Shown in pieces: positions 35,556 to 43,918 of a stretch of DNA of 64,000 bases (its first letter is position 1; each line of letters starts with the position of its first letter). Origin of the DNA: Mycobacterium sp. SMC-2 (lineage in GTDB: Bacteria > Actinomycetota > Actinomycetes > Mycobacteriales > Mycobacteriaceae). The stretch is from NCBI RefSeq assembly GCF_025263485.1, contig NZ_CP079863.1, positions 2,170,001 through 2,234,000 on the forward strand, read 5' to 3'. Below the pieces are notes generated by a model. That model was not told the DNA's origin. It was given only the letters and a program-made list of their open reading frames with translations, and did not search any database. The position numbers and the translations under genes were made by a program.

Positions 35556-36401
35556 ATGGCCGATCGCCCCGTCACCAAGCTGGACAAGTCCCAGGTCCTC
35601 GCCGGTCTGTTCGCGGTGTGGGACGACATCAGCGCGCTGCTCGACGGGTTGCCGGAAGCGGACTGGGAGGCGGCCAGTCCGCTGCCGGGCTGGGACGTCA
35701 AGGCGCTGGTGGCGCACATGATCGGTACCGAGTCTTTCCTCGCCGGCATCCCGGCGCCCCAGCCCGACGTCGACGTCTCGGCGCTCGAGCACGTCCGGAA
35801 CGACATCGGCGTGATGAACGAGTGCTGGGTGCGTCATCTGCGCGCGGAAACCGGCGCCGACCTGCTCAAACGGTTCAGGGTCGGCACCGATGACCGGCGC
35901 AAGGCGCTGACCGGCATGTCCGCCGAGGAGTGGGACGCGGTGGCGCTGACGCCGGTGGGCCCGGAGAGCTACGGGCGTTTCATGCGGGTCCGGGTGTTCG
36001 ACTGCTGGATGCATGAGCAGGACATCCGCGAGGCGCTGCGACGGCCGTCGTCCGATGATCAGCTTGTCTCGCCGGCGTCCGAACTGTCCCTCGACGAGAT
36101 AACCGGTTCGATGGGTTTCGTGGTGGGCAAGCGGGCCAAAGCGCCCGAGGGATCGCGGGTCTTGTTCGAGCTGACCGGCCCGCTTTCCCGCAGCATCCGC
36201 GTCAGCGTCGACGGCCGGGCCCAAGTGGTGGACGACTTCGGCGGCCTGGAGCCCACGGCAACGATCCGGCTGGACGGCTTGCAGTTCACCAGGCTCGCAG
36301 GTGGACGGCCGTTGTGCCCCGCACGGTCGCAGGACATCGAACTCGGCGGGGATAAGGAAGTGGGCGCCCAGGTCGTCGAGCATCTGAACTTCGTGATCTG
36401 A
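35556..36401 (+). CDS. Maleylpyruvate isomerase-family mycothiol-dependent protein
   Basis: 281 residues. The N-terminal DinB-like/MDMPI helical domain (about 15-165) has WEAASPLPGWDVKALVAHMIG, whose His is a metal ligand in the family, and FDCWMHEQDIREAL, which supplies further ligands. A C-terminal SCP2-like domain follows (FELTGPLSRSIRVSVDG, in parts, then ATIRLDGLQFTRLAGGR). Members use mycothiol in isomerase or transferase reactions; the substrate here is unknown. The ATG at MADRPVTKL follows the permease by 44 bp. It is separate from the tmRNA gene, which starts 90 bp later. Confidence 0.88.
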   Translation: MADRPVTKLDKSQVLAGLFAVWDDISALLDGLPEADWEAASPLPGWDVKALVAHMIGTESFLAGIPAPQPDVDVSALEHVRNDIGVMNECWVRHLRAETGADLLKRFRVGTDDRRKALTGMSAEEWDAVALTPVGPESYGRFMRVRVFDCWMHEQDIREALRRPSSDDQLVSPASELSLDEITGSMGFVVGKRAKAPEGSRVLFELTGPLSRSIRVSVDGRAQVVDDFGGLEPTATIRLDGLQFTRLAGGRPLCPARSQDIELGGDKEVGAQVVEHLNFVI

Positions 36402-36430
36402 TCGCAGCGCCCGTCCGGAACATAACTTCG

Positions 36431-36458
36431 TTGCCGCGTGTTGATAGCGGCGTACCAT
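36431..36458 (+). promoter_or_regulatory. Candidate ssrA promoter
   Basis: TTGCCG (36431-36436) and TACCAT (36453-36458) are separated by 16 bp and fit a SigA-type promoter loosely. Transcription would begin around 36465, about 27 bases before the mature tmRNA 5' end, leaving a short leader for RNase P to remove. Visual call. Confidence 0.45.
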
Positions 36459-36491
36459 TGATTGTCCTGCCGAAATTCGGCGGGGGTGCGA

Positions 36492-36859
36492 GGGGCTGAA
36501 CGGCTTCGACTTCGCGCATCGAATCAAGGGAAGCGTGCCGGTGCAGGCAAGAGACCACCGTAAGCGTCGTTGCAACCAGATAAGCGCCGATTCACATCAG
36601 CGCGACTACGCTCTCGCTGCCTAAGCGACAGCTAGTCCGTCAGACCGGGAAAGCCCTCGACCCGGAGCCTGGCGTCAGCTAGAGGGATCCACCGATGAGT
36701 TCGGTCGCGGGACTCATCGGGACACCAACAGCGACTGGGATCGTCATCCTGGCTGGTTCGCGTGACCGGGAGATCCGAGCAGAGGCACAGCGAACTGCGC
36801 ACGGAGAAGTCTTGAGGGAATGCCGTAGGACCCGGGTTCGATTCCCGGCAGCTCCACCA
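36492..36859 (+). ncRNA. ssrA: Transfer-messenger RNA (tmRNA)
   Basis: 368-nt tmRNA. The 5' end GGGGCTGAACGGCTTCGACT pairs with the 3' acceptor arm, which reads GGGTTCGATTCCCGGCAGCT and then CCACCA (36854-36859). The resume codon and tag frame run from 36586 to 36624 and encode ADSHQRDYALAA followed by TAA. Tag and length equal those I know for M. tuberculosis. It rescues ribosomes stalled on broken mRNA together with SmpB. The CCA end is directly followed by integrase-like sequence, so the 3' end of this gene is a likely attachment site. Confidence 0.98.
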
Positions 36860-36934
36860 GAAAACCGCAGGTCGCAGAACCTAAATCTGCCAGACATCGG
36901 AGCGATTCAAGATTCCGGGTATAAGCTGCCCGGT

Positions 36935-37280
36935 CCGTGGCTTCGATCGCACCCGCCAGCGCAAGGACGGCAGCGCCTACACCAGCGTTCCGTACGTCCA
37001 TAACGGCAAACAACCCTCGTCTTCTTCAACGACCGCGGTGAGGCGCTGAAGTTCCAGGCTGTCTGCAACCGGCTCGGCCCAGCCGAGGCTCTGAAGGTCT
37101 GGAAGACCACCGCACCCGGTAACGCCGTCAAGAGCTACGTCGATGAGGATCCGGACGTGCTTTCTGGTGTCGGAGAAGAAGACCGTGCCGGAGTACCGGT
37201 GATACATGGCCTGTGACAAAGAGCGGGTGATCAGCCGTATCCCGCTATCGACGCTGAGCCGGACCGACATCAGCAAGTGG
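36935..37280 (+). pseudogene. Degraded phage-type integrase at the tmRNA 3' end
   Basis: Three frames in turn give integrase N-terminal sequence. RTRQRKDGSAYTSVPYVHNG comes first (arm-binding domain). After a shift near 37010, FFNDRGEALKFQAVCNRLGP appears. After another near 37150 comes SEKKTVPEYR, an in-frame TGA, and then RIPLSTLSRTDISKW of the core-binding domain. Nothing of the catalytic tyrosine domain remains. It begins about 75 bp after the tmRNA CCA end, on the same strand, the usual layout of a tmRNA-targeting island. The gene is dead. Confidence 0.85.
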
Positions 37281-37339
37281 GGACGAATACCAGTTGCTGA
37301 AGGCCTTCTTGGCGGGGCTGACGTCCCTCAGTTTCCGGC

Positions 37340-37657
37340 TCAGTGCTCGAAGGTGACCGTTTCGTCTTGCCGGTACTCGTGAGAAATGTTCACCACAGCG
37401 ATGCCAATCGTGAGCTGCGTTTCATTGGGTAAGTGGTGGATCGCCTGCAGCGGGCCGCTGACGTGAACGTTCCACTGCGTGTGTGTCGATTTGTACCTCG
37501 CGACCCTATCCAGGTCCGACGCGTTCAGTTCAGCGATCTTCTTTGTCTCCATGAGCCACGAGCCTGCCAGGTTGGCCTCGGTGTCAGGCCGGATTTCACC
37601 ATGAACGCTCCAGCGGGGAATGATCCACAAGTCGGGACGCAAGTTCGGTAGGCGCAC
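37340..37657 (-). CDS. Hypothetical protein downstream of patatin
   Basis: 105 residues from GTG 37657 (MRLPNLRPDLWIIPRW). Soluble, with beta-strand-rich spacing (HVSGPLQAIHHLPNETQLTIGIAVVNIS) and no signal peptide, membrane helix or cysteine. I recognise no family. Codon third positions are less G/C-rich than in the housekeeping genes around the window, which fits acquired DNA. It starts 21 bp after the patatin-like gene on the same strand, so the two are probably one operon. It lies next to the dead integrase. Confidence 0.6.
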   Translation of the reverse strand: MRLPNLRPDLWIIPRWSVHGEIRPDTEANLAGSWLMETKKIAELNASDLDRVARYKSTHTQWNVHVSGPLQAIHHLPNETQLTIGIAVVNISHEYRQDETVTFEH

Positions 37658-37678
37658 CGAGCTCGGCTGCGACCCGGA

Positions 37679-38881
37679 TCACTCGCCTTGCCAGCGTACT
37701 TCGCCAGTTGGGAGTCCTTTGAACAATGCTTGTGCGTCGCGCTGGCCCAGTTCGATGGATGCCTCAATGAAATCCTGATCGAAGTACAGGAAGCTGAGCA
37801 CGTCGCCGCGGCGCGGGCCGTCGCCCTCGAGGAGGTGTCCCATCGCGTCGAGCTCGAGCTGGCGTAGCCTGTGAAAGACATCGCCGGAATGTGTGCGGTG
37901 ACTGTGGAGAATGTCGGTTGCCAAGTGTCCCAGTGTTTCTCGGTACTTTGGACCGACGAATAGGTATGGGACCTTCCTGCGCAAACGGCCGGTCGCCGTC
38001 ACTTCCTTGCCTGACACCAGGGCGTTGACCTTAGCCAGCGTTCGCAGGTCCTCGACCATGCGGTCGACGAGGACGATGTCCAGCAGCTGGACGAGGATGT
38101 CGTCCACATCAGGAGGAAGGGGGGCAGGTTTGGGCGTCGCCGTGTTGTCGCGGATGGGATGCGTGGGGACGACAACCAAGCAATCCACGTCCAGCGACAG
38201 CGCCGGTTTCAGCGGTGTGTTGAGCCGCAACCCGCCATCGAGGAACCAGCCCGCTGAGCCCGATGGTTTCTGCACCCGAACAGCCGGGAACACGACCGGG
38301 ATGGCCGAGGAGGCGAGCACATGCTCGGGTTGCATGTGCACCCCGACGTAGTCGATCGGCCGGTCGTCGTCACTGGGCGGCACCGGCACGCCGTCTTCGC
38401 GGTCGACGAAGACAACGGAGCGGTTGTCATCGCCAGATGTGGCCACGACGGCCAGTGTGAGCTTTTTCTCGATGATGTTCTGGCGAAGTCTTCTGATGTC
38501 GATCGAGTTCTCCGCCTTGCGCCGCAACGGCGCGGTGTCAAGCAGGTGAGTGAATCGCACACCGGGCACTCGCAGGAGTTGACCCACCAAATGTGCGGCC
38601 ACGCAAGGGAAGCCGAGAACCGGCGAGCGGTACACGTCGGCGACAGAGATGCTGCGCCACAAGTCCAGGACGCGACCAGCTTGTTCGGCCGGCGGGCAAT
38701 GGGCGTATGCCGCGAACAGGGTCGCGTTGATCGCGCCCGCGCTGGTGCCGATGTACACCGTCGGCTCGTAACCAGCGGTACGCAGCTGCGGAACCAGAAC
38801 CGACAGCGCGCCCGCTTCGTATCCGCCACGCGCACCCGCACCCGCCACGACGACCGCGACCCGCTTTCGCTCGGTGGTCAT
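37679..38881 (-). CDS. Patatin-like phospholipase
   Basis: Patatin-family serine lipase, 400 residues. The oxyanion loop is AGAGARGGYEAG (near 14). The nucleophile elbow is YIGTSAGAINAT (Ser about 46), and the catalytic Asp is in FLDGGLRLNTPLKPA (near 218), forming the Ser-Asp dyad. The C-terminal 150 residues hold no recognised domain. The start is ATG 38881, with GTG one codon earlier as an alternative. Patatin enzymes in mobile islands can be toxins or anti-phage effectors as well as metabolic lipases. It is paired with the 105-residue gene downstream and no nucleotide cyclase lies nearby. Confidence 0.9.
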   Translation of the reverse strand: MTTERKRVAVVVAGAGARGGYEAGALSVLVPQLRTAGYEPTVYIGTSAGAINATLFAAYAHCPPAEQAGRVLDLWRSISVADVYRSPVLGFPCVAAHLVGQLLRVPGVRFTHLLDTAPLRRKAENSIDIRRLRQNIIEKKLTLAVVATSGDDNRSVVFVDREDGVPVPPSDDDRPIDYVGVHMQPEHVLASSAIPVVFPAVRVQKPSGSAGWFLDGGLRLNTPLKPALSLDVDCLVVVPTHPIRDNTATPKPAPLPPDVDDILVQLLDIVLVDRMVEDLRTLAKVNALVSGKEVTATGRLRRKVPYLFVGPKYRETLGHLATDILHSHRTHSGDVFHRLRQLELDAMGHLLEGDGPRRGDVLSFLYFDQDFIEASIELGQRDAQALFKGLPTGEVRWQGE

Positions 38882-39391
38882 CACCGCCGAATCCTATCGT
38901 TTCGGCATATGCCGGTGTCGCGGTTTCGCTGGCAGCATTGACTGACGTTTCGCCCAGGGTCAATCGCCGAGCACATCCCGCAGACGTTCGTAGTCGACGC
39001 CGACGATTCCTGAACGCGCGATAGGCGTTCAGCGAAGAGCGGGGCATGGTTTCCCAGCCCCGTGTGGTGGATGTCGATGAGGGACAAGCGTTTTCGAGAT
39101 TGACCTCCCACTGGGGAAACGCTTGAGGGGTCGACTGAACAAGCGTGCTTTAGGGGCCCTTGCGAATTGTCTCGTGCGGGATAGCCCCGGCGGCGTCGCC
39201 TCGATCGCTGAGTGATGGCGCCGGACGCAGTGCAAAGAAAAGCCCCAGTCTCGCCGCGGAGTTCTATCCACCGCCGCCGGTGGCGACCGCAGCCAGCGCC
39301 CAGAAACGGCTTGGAAAAACGACTAAGCAGGAGACCCGTACCCGCGGTTAGTACGCACGCGGGTACGGCTCCATTCATCCCGTGCCGACGG
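38882..39391. other. Gene-poor stretch between patatin and cold-shock genes
   Basis: About 510 bp. The left part holds the patatin upstream region. A short minus-strand reading VGVDYERLRDVLGD then stop (around 38960-39005) looks like the 3' end of a lost gene, but is too short to name. The right end holds the hairpin at 39336-39368. I see no other coding sequence. Confidence 0.5.
39336..39368 (-). terminator. Hairpin downstream of the cold-shock gene
   Basis: CCGTACCCGCG (39336-39346) and CGCGGGTACGG (39358-39368) form an 11-bp perfect stem with an 11-base loop. It lies 23 bp past the cold-shock protein stop on the minus strand. There is no strong U-tract, as is common in mycobacteria. Confidence 0.65.
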
Positions 39392-39592
39392 TCAGAGTGC
39401 CCGCACGCGGCTGGCCTGCGGGCCCTTGGCGCCCTGGGTGACCTCGAACTCCACCTGTTGGTTCTCCTCGAGGCTACGGAAGCCGTTGCCGTCGATCTCG
39501 GAGTAGTGCACGAAGACGTCCGGGCCGTCGGTGCGCGCGATGAAGCCGAAGCCTTTTTCGGCGTTGAACCACTTCACAGTTCCCTGTGTCAT
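39392..39592 (-). CDS. Cold-shock domain protein (CspA family)
   Basis: 66-residue OB-fold nucleic-acid-binding protein. The family ladder is complete: [17 protein letters not shown] with RNP1 (KGFGFI), DVFVHYSEI with RNP2 (VFVHY) and the ending [11 protein letters not shown]. It acts as an RNA chaperone. It lies in the accessory stretch after the tmRNA. The 283-bp upstream gap may carry a long 5' leader, as is usual for cold-shock genes; I could not define a promoter in it. Confidence 0.95.
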   Translation of the reverse strand: MTQGTVKWFNAEKGFGFIARTDGPDVFVHYSEIDGNGFRSLEENQQVEFEVTQGAKGPQASRVRAL

Positions 39593-39875
39593 TGTTTCCC
39601 CTTGTCAGGATTCCGGGCCGCACTCTGCGGTCCGGTGAGCGGTCGAGCAGACGACTGCTTCTCGGCTTGCCCTGCAAGGAGAAAAGAGATGCCCGCACCA
39701 AGGTTCTGGGCGAGCGTGCATGAAACACGAACACTTAAAACTTCGACCTGCCACTACAACGATCTACTGATGAATTTGTTCCTGGCTATACGTCCGGGGC
39801 GGCGACACCGTCGTGGTGTGGACGTGAGACCAGCTGGGCCCCAATCTGCTCCATATTTATGAGCCTGGGAGTAGG

Positions 39876-40103
39876 TTGACTCAAGTGAGCGCCAGTGGTC
39901 CCTTTCCCGACGATCTCCCTCTCGCCGATGCTCTCGAGCAGCAGCGGCCCGCAGCTGAGGCCGCCGACCTGGAAACCGTCGACCCCGAGGAGCGCGTTCC
40001 GATCGAAAACGGCGATACGCCGCTGGAAACCAATGTGGCGGACTGGCAGGAGCAGCACCAGGTCGTCGAAACTCATGACGAAAACGAGGTCCGTGAAGAG
40101 TGA
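39876..40103 (+). CDS. Small acidic hypothetical protein
   Basis: 75 residues from TTG 39876, or 72 from GTG 39885 (VSASGPFPDDLPLA). Strongly acidic and low in hydrophobics (ETVDPEERVPIENGDTPLE), so probably disordered. I recall similar short acidic proteins in other mycobacteria but no function. GGGAG lies four bases before the TTG, which favours the longer form slightly. Codon usage and composition support translation. Confidence 0.65.
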   Translation: MTQVSASGPFPDDLPLADALEQQRPAAEAADLETVDPEERVPIENGDTPLETNVADWQEQHQVVETHDENEVREE

Positions 40104-40183
40104 GGTAACGGCGAGGGCCGCCCGATGGCTACTGCGTTGCCCAACTCAACGGCGTTCAGGAGGCGAGGCGGGTTAAGGACAAG

Positions 40184-40228
40184 GCCCTGACCGACCCGTC
40201 AGTCTGCCCATGCACGCTTGGTCAGGGC
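40184..40228 (+). terminator. Hairpin after the small acidic gene
   Basis: GCCCTGACC (40184-40192) and GGTCAGGGC (40220-40228) make a 9-bp perfect stem with a 27-base loop, 80 bp past the stop of the small acidic gene. It could terminate that transcript. Confidence 0.45.
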
Positions 40229-40283
40229 GCCGACGACGCCTCGCTCAGTGGCTAAGTGCTGGCCGCCCCGTAGGCTTTCCGCT

Positions 40284-40478
40284 GTGGGGTTCAAGGTCTA
40301 TGGGTACAAGTCCGAACCGTTCGACGAGTTTGGCGACGGAGACAGGTACAAGGTCATCGAAGGCGGCGCACTCGAGATTTGGCACGAGGACGGGTCGAAG
40401 CTGACCATCAGCCCGACACGCTGGGGTTGGGTGGAGGAAGATGCGCCCGACCCGAGGACACGGCCCGCGCACGCATGA
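40284..40478 (+). CDS. Small hypothetical protein
   Basis: 64 residues from GTG 40284 (VGFKVYGYKSEPFDEFGDGD). Contains alternating short strands (YKVIEGGALEIWHEDGSKLT) and a WGWVEEDAPDP end, and looks like a small beta-sheet protein. It has no signal peptide or membrane helix. I do not recognise a family. A longer frame upstream exists but is out of character (Arg/Pro-rich), so the GTG is preferred. Confidence 0.5.
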   Translation: MGFKVYGYKSEPFDEFGDGDRYKVIEGGALEIWHEDGSKLTISPTRWGWVEEDAPDPRTRPAHA

Positions 40479-40548
40479 GCCGCTCCGACCCAGTCGCCGC
40501 ATTCGCTGAACTCCGCCGGTGACCGTCAGGATCGCGTCGACCCGGTTG

Positions 40549-40631
40549 CGCAGAAGCGCCGGACGTCGACTCCGCCCGCCGCCAGCAGATCGTCAACGCG
40601 GCGGTTGAACCGTCGCCACGATACGGGCGTG
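40549..40631 (-). pseudogene. Internally deleted relic of the amidase gene
   Basis: The minus strand reads NRRVDDLLAAGGVDVRRFC, matching KRRIDDLLAAGGVDLQRFC at the C-terminus of the intact amidase at 43919-44686; at DNA level roughly 52 of 60 positions agree by eye. Only 8 bp away, at 40617-40631, sits CACGATACGGGCGTG, which recurs exactly over the amidase start codon (44684-44698). So both ends of the gene are present with the middle missing. The surrounding 40479-40775 holds no other gene. Confidence 0.75.
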
Positions 40632-40775
40632 ATGCCGCGGGAAGTCTTAATCGCCTTGCCAGTACTAGTGTTTGTAGGCGGCGCGGTGACGATCACCCCG
40701 CAGCACTGAGCTGCAGCTCTTGCAAATCGCCAGCGGCGGCCACGGCCCCGAAGGGTTCATGAAGAGGAGCGCGTA

Positions 40776-41507
40776 ATGACGGATGCCGCCTGGACCCTCT
40801 ACGCCGAGGAGATGCACAACGTCGATGGCTGGTTCTTCGAGGCCGATGTCTCGCTATTCACCAAGCTGCTCGCCTGCCAGGGGGCCGAAGGCGTCAGGGG
40901 CGACATGCTGGAGATCGGCACATATCAAGGCAAGTCCGCCATCTTGATGGGCTACGGCCTCCGCGACGAGGAAGAACTGGTGATCTGCGATCTGTTCGAC
41001 GCCGTGATGGATCATGCCGACATGTCGTCGACCCCACGCCAGCAGTATTCGGGCCTGAACCAGCAGCAGTTCTTGGCCAATTGGGATCGGTTCCACGCGC
41101 GCCGGCCGGTGCTCGAAGTCTGCGAATCATCGGAGCTCGATCTCGGAGAACGGGCGCTCCGTTTCATCCACGTCGACGGCTGTCACAGTTACGGGTGCGT
41201 CGCGAAAGACATCAGCCTCGCAGTGGCTCACACGGCCGAACGGGGGGTGATCGCGATAGACGACTACCGAGGGGTCGAAACCCCCGGCGTGGCCGCGGCC
41301 GTCTGGCAGGCCGTCGGCAACGGCGTCTTGTTCCCGTTCGCTGCGACGTATATGAAGATCTACGCCTGCGCGTCGGCCGCTGACCGAAGTTACTGGTTGG
41401 AGCGGCTGCGGGAGTGCGCCGACATCTGCGCCTTCCCCGACTTCGACTTGCCCTCGTATCGCAGTGTGTCCGCCGCGCAACTTGAGCACTCGATCGCCGA
41501 GCCCTGA
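40776..41507 (+). CDS. Class I SAM-dependent methyltransferase (Methyltransf_24/CmcI-like)
   Basis: 243-residue Rossmann-fold methyltransferase. The SAM-binding motif I is DMLEIGTYQGKSA (near 45), acidic residues follow in ELVICDLFD (near 70), and the metal/substrate site appears as FIHVDGCHSYG (near 130) and VIAIDDYRGVE (near 158). The group O-methylates sugars or antibiotics. AAGAGGAG precedes the ATG. It runs convergently onto the glycosyltransferase with no spacer (stops at 41507 and 41508), which suggests a common origin. It may cap a sugar of a surface glycolipid (inference). Confidence 0.85.
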   Translation: MTDAAWTLYAEEMHNVDGWFFEADVSLFTKLLACQGAEGVRGDMLEIGTYQGKSAILMGYGLRDEEELVICDLFDAVMDHADMSSTPRQQYSGLNQQQFLANWDRFHARRPVLEVCESSELDLGERALRFIHVDGCHSYGCVAKDISLAVAHTAERGVIAIDDYRGVETPGVAAAVWQAVGNGVLFPFAATYMKIYACASAADRSYWLERLRECADICAFPDFDLPSYRSVSAAQLEHSIAEP

Positions 41508-42707
41508 TCACTCCGCGGTGCCCGTCCGCCGATCAGCCAACGGGCCCAGGCGGACCTCCTCCTCCAAGAGATCGGCGGCAGTGGCGGCGCTTTCGGCGGG
41601 TGTTCTCATCTGGGCGGCGACCTCACGGGTCCGAGCGACGCACTGCGGAGTGAGGATGGACCGCAGGTCGGTGACCAGCGAGCCCAGGGTGGTTTCGAAG
41701 AACGGCCGTCCGATGCCGACTCCCAGTTGGTTGACCGCGGCGGCCCACATCGGCTGATCGACCGAGACGGCAAGCGCCAACGTGGGGATTCCGGCTCGTA
41801 TGCCCGCGAACGTGGTGCCGGGGCCCCCGTGGTGGACGACCGCGCGGCAAGCCGGAAAGACCTCCGAGTGGTTGACCGCGCTCACGACTTTGACGTGGTC
41901 GGAACCCGACATTTCGGTCAGATTACTCACGCCGCTGCAAATCAACGCCCGCTCGCCTAGCTGCGCGCAAGCCGCGCTGATCATCGCGAAAACGTCTGCG
42001 GGGGAAGCGACTCGCGCGCTACTGCCAAAGCCGAAGTAGATCGGCGGCGTTCCCGCGGCAATCCACGACGACACCTCGTCGTCGACCGCCGTCGGCAACT
42101 CCAACGTCAGCCCGCCAACGAACGGCCGCCGGACGTCGCTTTTCGCCCACTCGGCCGCCAGCCCGGGAAAGAAGAGTTCGTCGTAGGCCTGGATCTCCAG
42201 CGGTTGTCGCGCCGAGGGTCCCGTTTCCTTTGGCAGGCCCAGCGCCTCACGTTGAGCGTCTCCGGAGACTCTGGTGATGTGCGCGCCCGTGCTGTCCGGC
42301 TCTATCGGGTAGATGCGCAGCGCAGCCGGTGGAATGTCGTGGTACTCGGCAACATTGGCGGCCAAGCCCTGCTCGCTCGCGTCCGTCAGCAGCAGGTCGG
42401 CACCATCGGCCAGCGAGGTGAGCGCGTTGCCCAGCTGCGGCCAGAGTTGGGTGAGATCGTTCAAAATCTCCCACATCATGCTGATGGGGTTAGGCGTATC
42501 CCCGTATTTACGGGCGATATTCGCGTTCTGCACCGTCTGGTCCGGGCCGTGGGGCACCACGGTCAGCCCCGCCGACTCGACGAAACCGACATAGTTAGGC
42601 GGGACCGCCATCAGTACATCGTGACCTCGGTGCTGGAGCTCCCGCCCGATGGCCGCGCATGGCTCGATATCGCCTCGAGTTCCCAAGGACGCCAGTACAA
42701 ATCTCAT
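41508..42707 (-). CDS. UGT-like (GT1) glycosyltransferase
   Basis: 399-residue GT-B enzyme of the type found in mycobacterial glycopeptidolipid and phenolic glycolipid clusters. The N-terminus is MRFVLASLGTRGDIEPCAAIGREL. The C-terminal donor site reads YFGFGSSARVASPAD (near 225) and VVHHGGPGTTFAGIRAGIP (near 290). It would move a sugar from a nucleotide or dTDP donor to a lipid or peptide acceptor. It follows the UDP-glucuronate decarboxylase-like gene by 46 bp, so the donor could be the product of that gene. The exact acceptor is unknown. Confidence 0.9.
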   Translation of the reverse strand: MRFVLASLGTRGDIEPCAAIGRELQHRGHDVLMAVPPNYVGFVESAGLTVVPHGPDQTVQNANIARKYGDTPNPISMMWEILNDLTQLWPQLGNALTSLADGADLLLTDASEQGLAANVAEYHDIPPAALRIYPIEPDSTGAHITRVSGDAQREALGLPKETGPSARQPLEIQAYDELFFPGLAAEWAKSDVRRPFVGGLTLELPTAVDDEVSSWIAAGTPPIYFGFGSSARVASPADVFAMISAACAQLGERALICSGVSNLTEMSGSDHVKVVSAVNHSEVFPACRAVVHHGGPGTTFAGIRAGIPTLALAVSVDQPMWAAAVNQLGVGIGRPFFETTLGSLVTDLRSILTPQCVARTREVAAQMRTPAESAATAADLLEEEVRLGPLADRRTGTAE

Positions 42708-42753
42708 CGCCGCAACCGGGGCACGCGATGGTCGTGCTTGTCGACATCAACGA

Positions 42754-43722
42754 TCACTGCGCGGTCCTTTGTGAGCCAGATCCGATGATTCCTCTGAAAT
42801 ACTCGATCGTCCGCGCGGCCCCCTGTTCGAAAGTGACTTCCGGGCGCCAGCCGAGCCTGGACTCGGCGAGGCTGATATCCGGCTGGCGTTTCTTCGGATC
42901 GTCCGGAGGCAGATCCCTGAAGACGGTCGCCGAAGCCGATCCGGTCATTTCCCTGATGATGCGTGCGGTCTCGCTGACCGTGACTTCGGCAGTGCTGCCC
43001 AGGTTGACGGGTCCGGTGAACGAGGTTTCGCTCGCAGCCATCTTCACCAGCCCGTCGATCAGATCGTCGACGTAGCAGAAGGAACGGGTTTGGCTGCCGT
43101 CTCCGAAGACGGTGATCGGTTCCCCTCGCAGCGCCTGGACGATGAACGAGGAGATGATTCGGCCGTCCTCCGGGTCCATCCTGGGGCCGTAGGTGTTGAA
43201 GATGCGGACGATCTTGATTCGGACGCCGTCGCGACGCGCGTATTCGAGCATCAGCGTCTCCGCGACGCGCTTACCCTCTTCGTAGCAGCTCCGCAGGCCG
43301 AAGCAATTGACGTTGCCCCAGTAGCTCTCGCTTTGGGGATGGATCAAAGGATCCCCGTAGACCTCGCTGGTGGAAGCCTGCAGAATCGTCGCCCCCTTCT
43401 CGCGTGCCAGTTCGAGGAGGTTCCTGGTTCCGACGTAGTTGGTCTCCAGGGTGAACAGGGGATCGCGCTGGTAGGTGCGCGGCGACCCGGGGCAAGCCAT
43501 GTTGAAGATGACGTCCAGCGGGCCTGTCACGGCCGCGCCAACCGGCCGGGTGATGTCGTGCTCGAAGAAGGTAAAGCCGGGGTCTCCCTCGAGCTGCATC
43601 ATGTTCTCGCGCGCGCCGGTGCAGAAGTTGTCGAGGCCGATGACCTCGATACCGTCGCGTCGAAGACGATCGCACAGGTGGGACCCCAAGAAGCCAGCGG
43701 CGCCCGCAACGAGGGCTCTCAC
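42754..43722 (-). CDS. UDP-glucuronate decarboxylase-like NAD epimerase/dehydratase
   Basis: Extended SDR enzyme, 322 residues. The NAD site is [16 protein letters not shown]. The catalytic Ser/Thr segment is [15 protein letters not shown], followed by ESYWGNVN, with the Tyr-Lys pair in [30 protein letters not shown] and [15 protein letters not shown] complete the UXS-type signature. Such enzymes convert UDP-glucuronate to UDP-xylose, which is unusual for mycobacteria. An alternative is a related dTDP-sugar epimerase. Upstream gene of the pair with the glycosyltransferase. Confidence 0.85.
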   Translation of the reverse strand: MRALVAGAAGFLGSHLCDRLRRDGIEVIGLDNFCTGARENMMQLEGDPGFTFFEHDITRPVGAAVTGPLDVIFNMACPGSPRTYQRDPLFTLETNYVGTRNLLELAREKGATILQASTSEVYGDPLIHPQSESYWGNVNCFGLRSCYEEGKRVAETLMLEYARRDGVRIKIVRIFNTYGPRMDPEDGRIISSFIVQALRGEPITVFGDGSQTRSFCYVDDLIDGLVKMAASETSFTGPVNLGSTAEVTVSETARIIREMTGSASATVFRDLPPDDPKKRQPDISLAESRLGWRPEVTFEQGAARTIEYFRGIIGSGSQRTAQ

Positions 43723-43918
43723 CTAATTGTTCTCCTCATTCGGCCCTCGCCGTACTACTCGAAGCCCTCGCCCGATGGCGCTTAGCATCATAGATGTTTC
43801 GGCTGTCGAACACGACCGACGTGACACGCTGCCGGACCGAAATGGAACGAACCGGCTCCGTTTTGCATTGATACTTCAGCTCTTTCGGCTCGACCGCCGG
43901 GTCGGTGCGCCGGCCATG

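Noticed and set aside
38950-39010. Toxin-antitoxin or other small gene on the minus strand
   Set aside because: Only about 14 plausible codons before a stop; too short and no start or family match.
36935-40631. Far attachment site (repeat of the tmRNA 3' end) closing the island
   Set aside because: I looked for a second copy of GGTTCGATTCCCGG in the window and found none, so the right boundary of the island is not defined.
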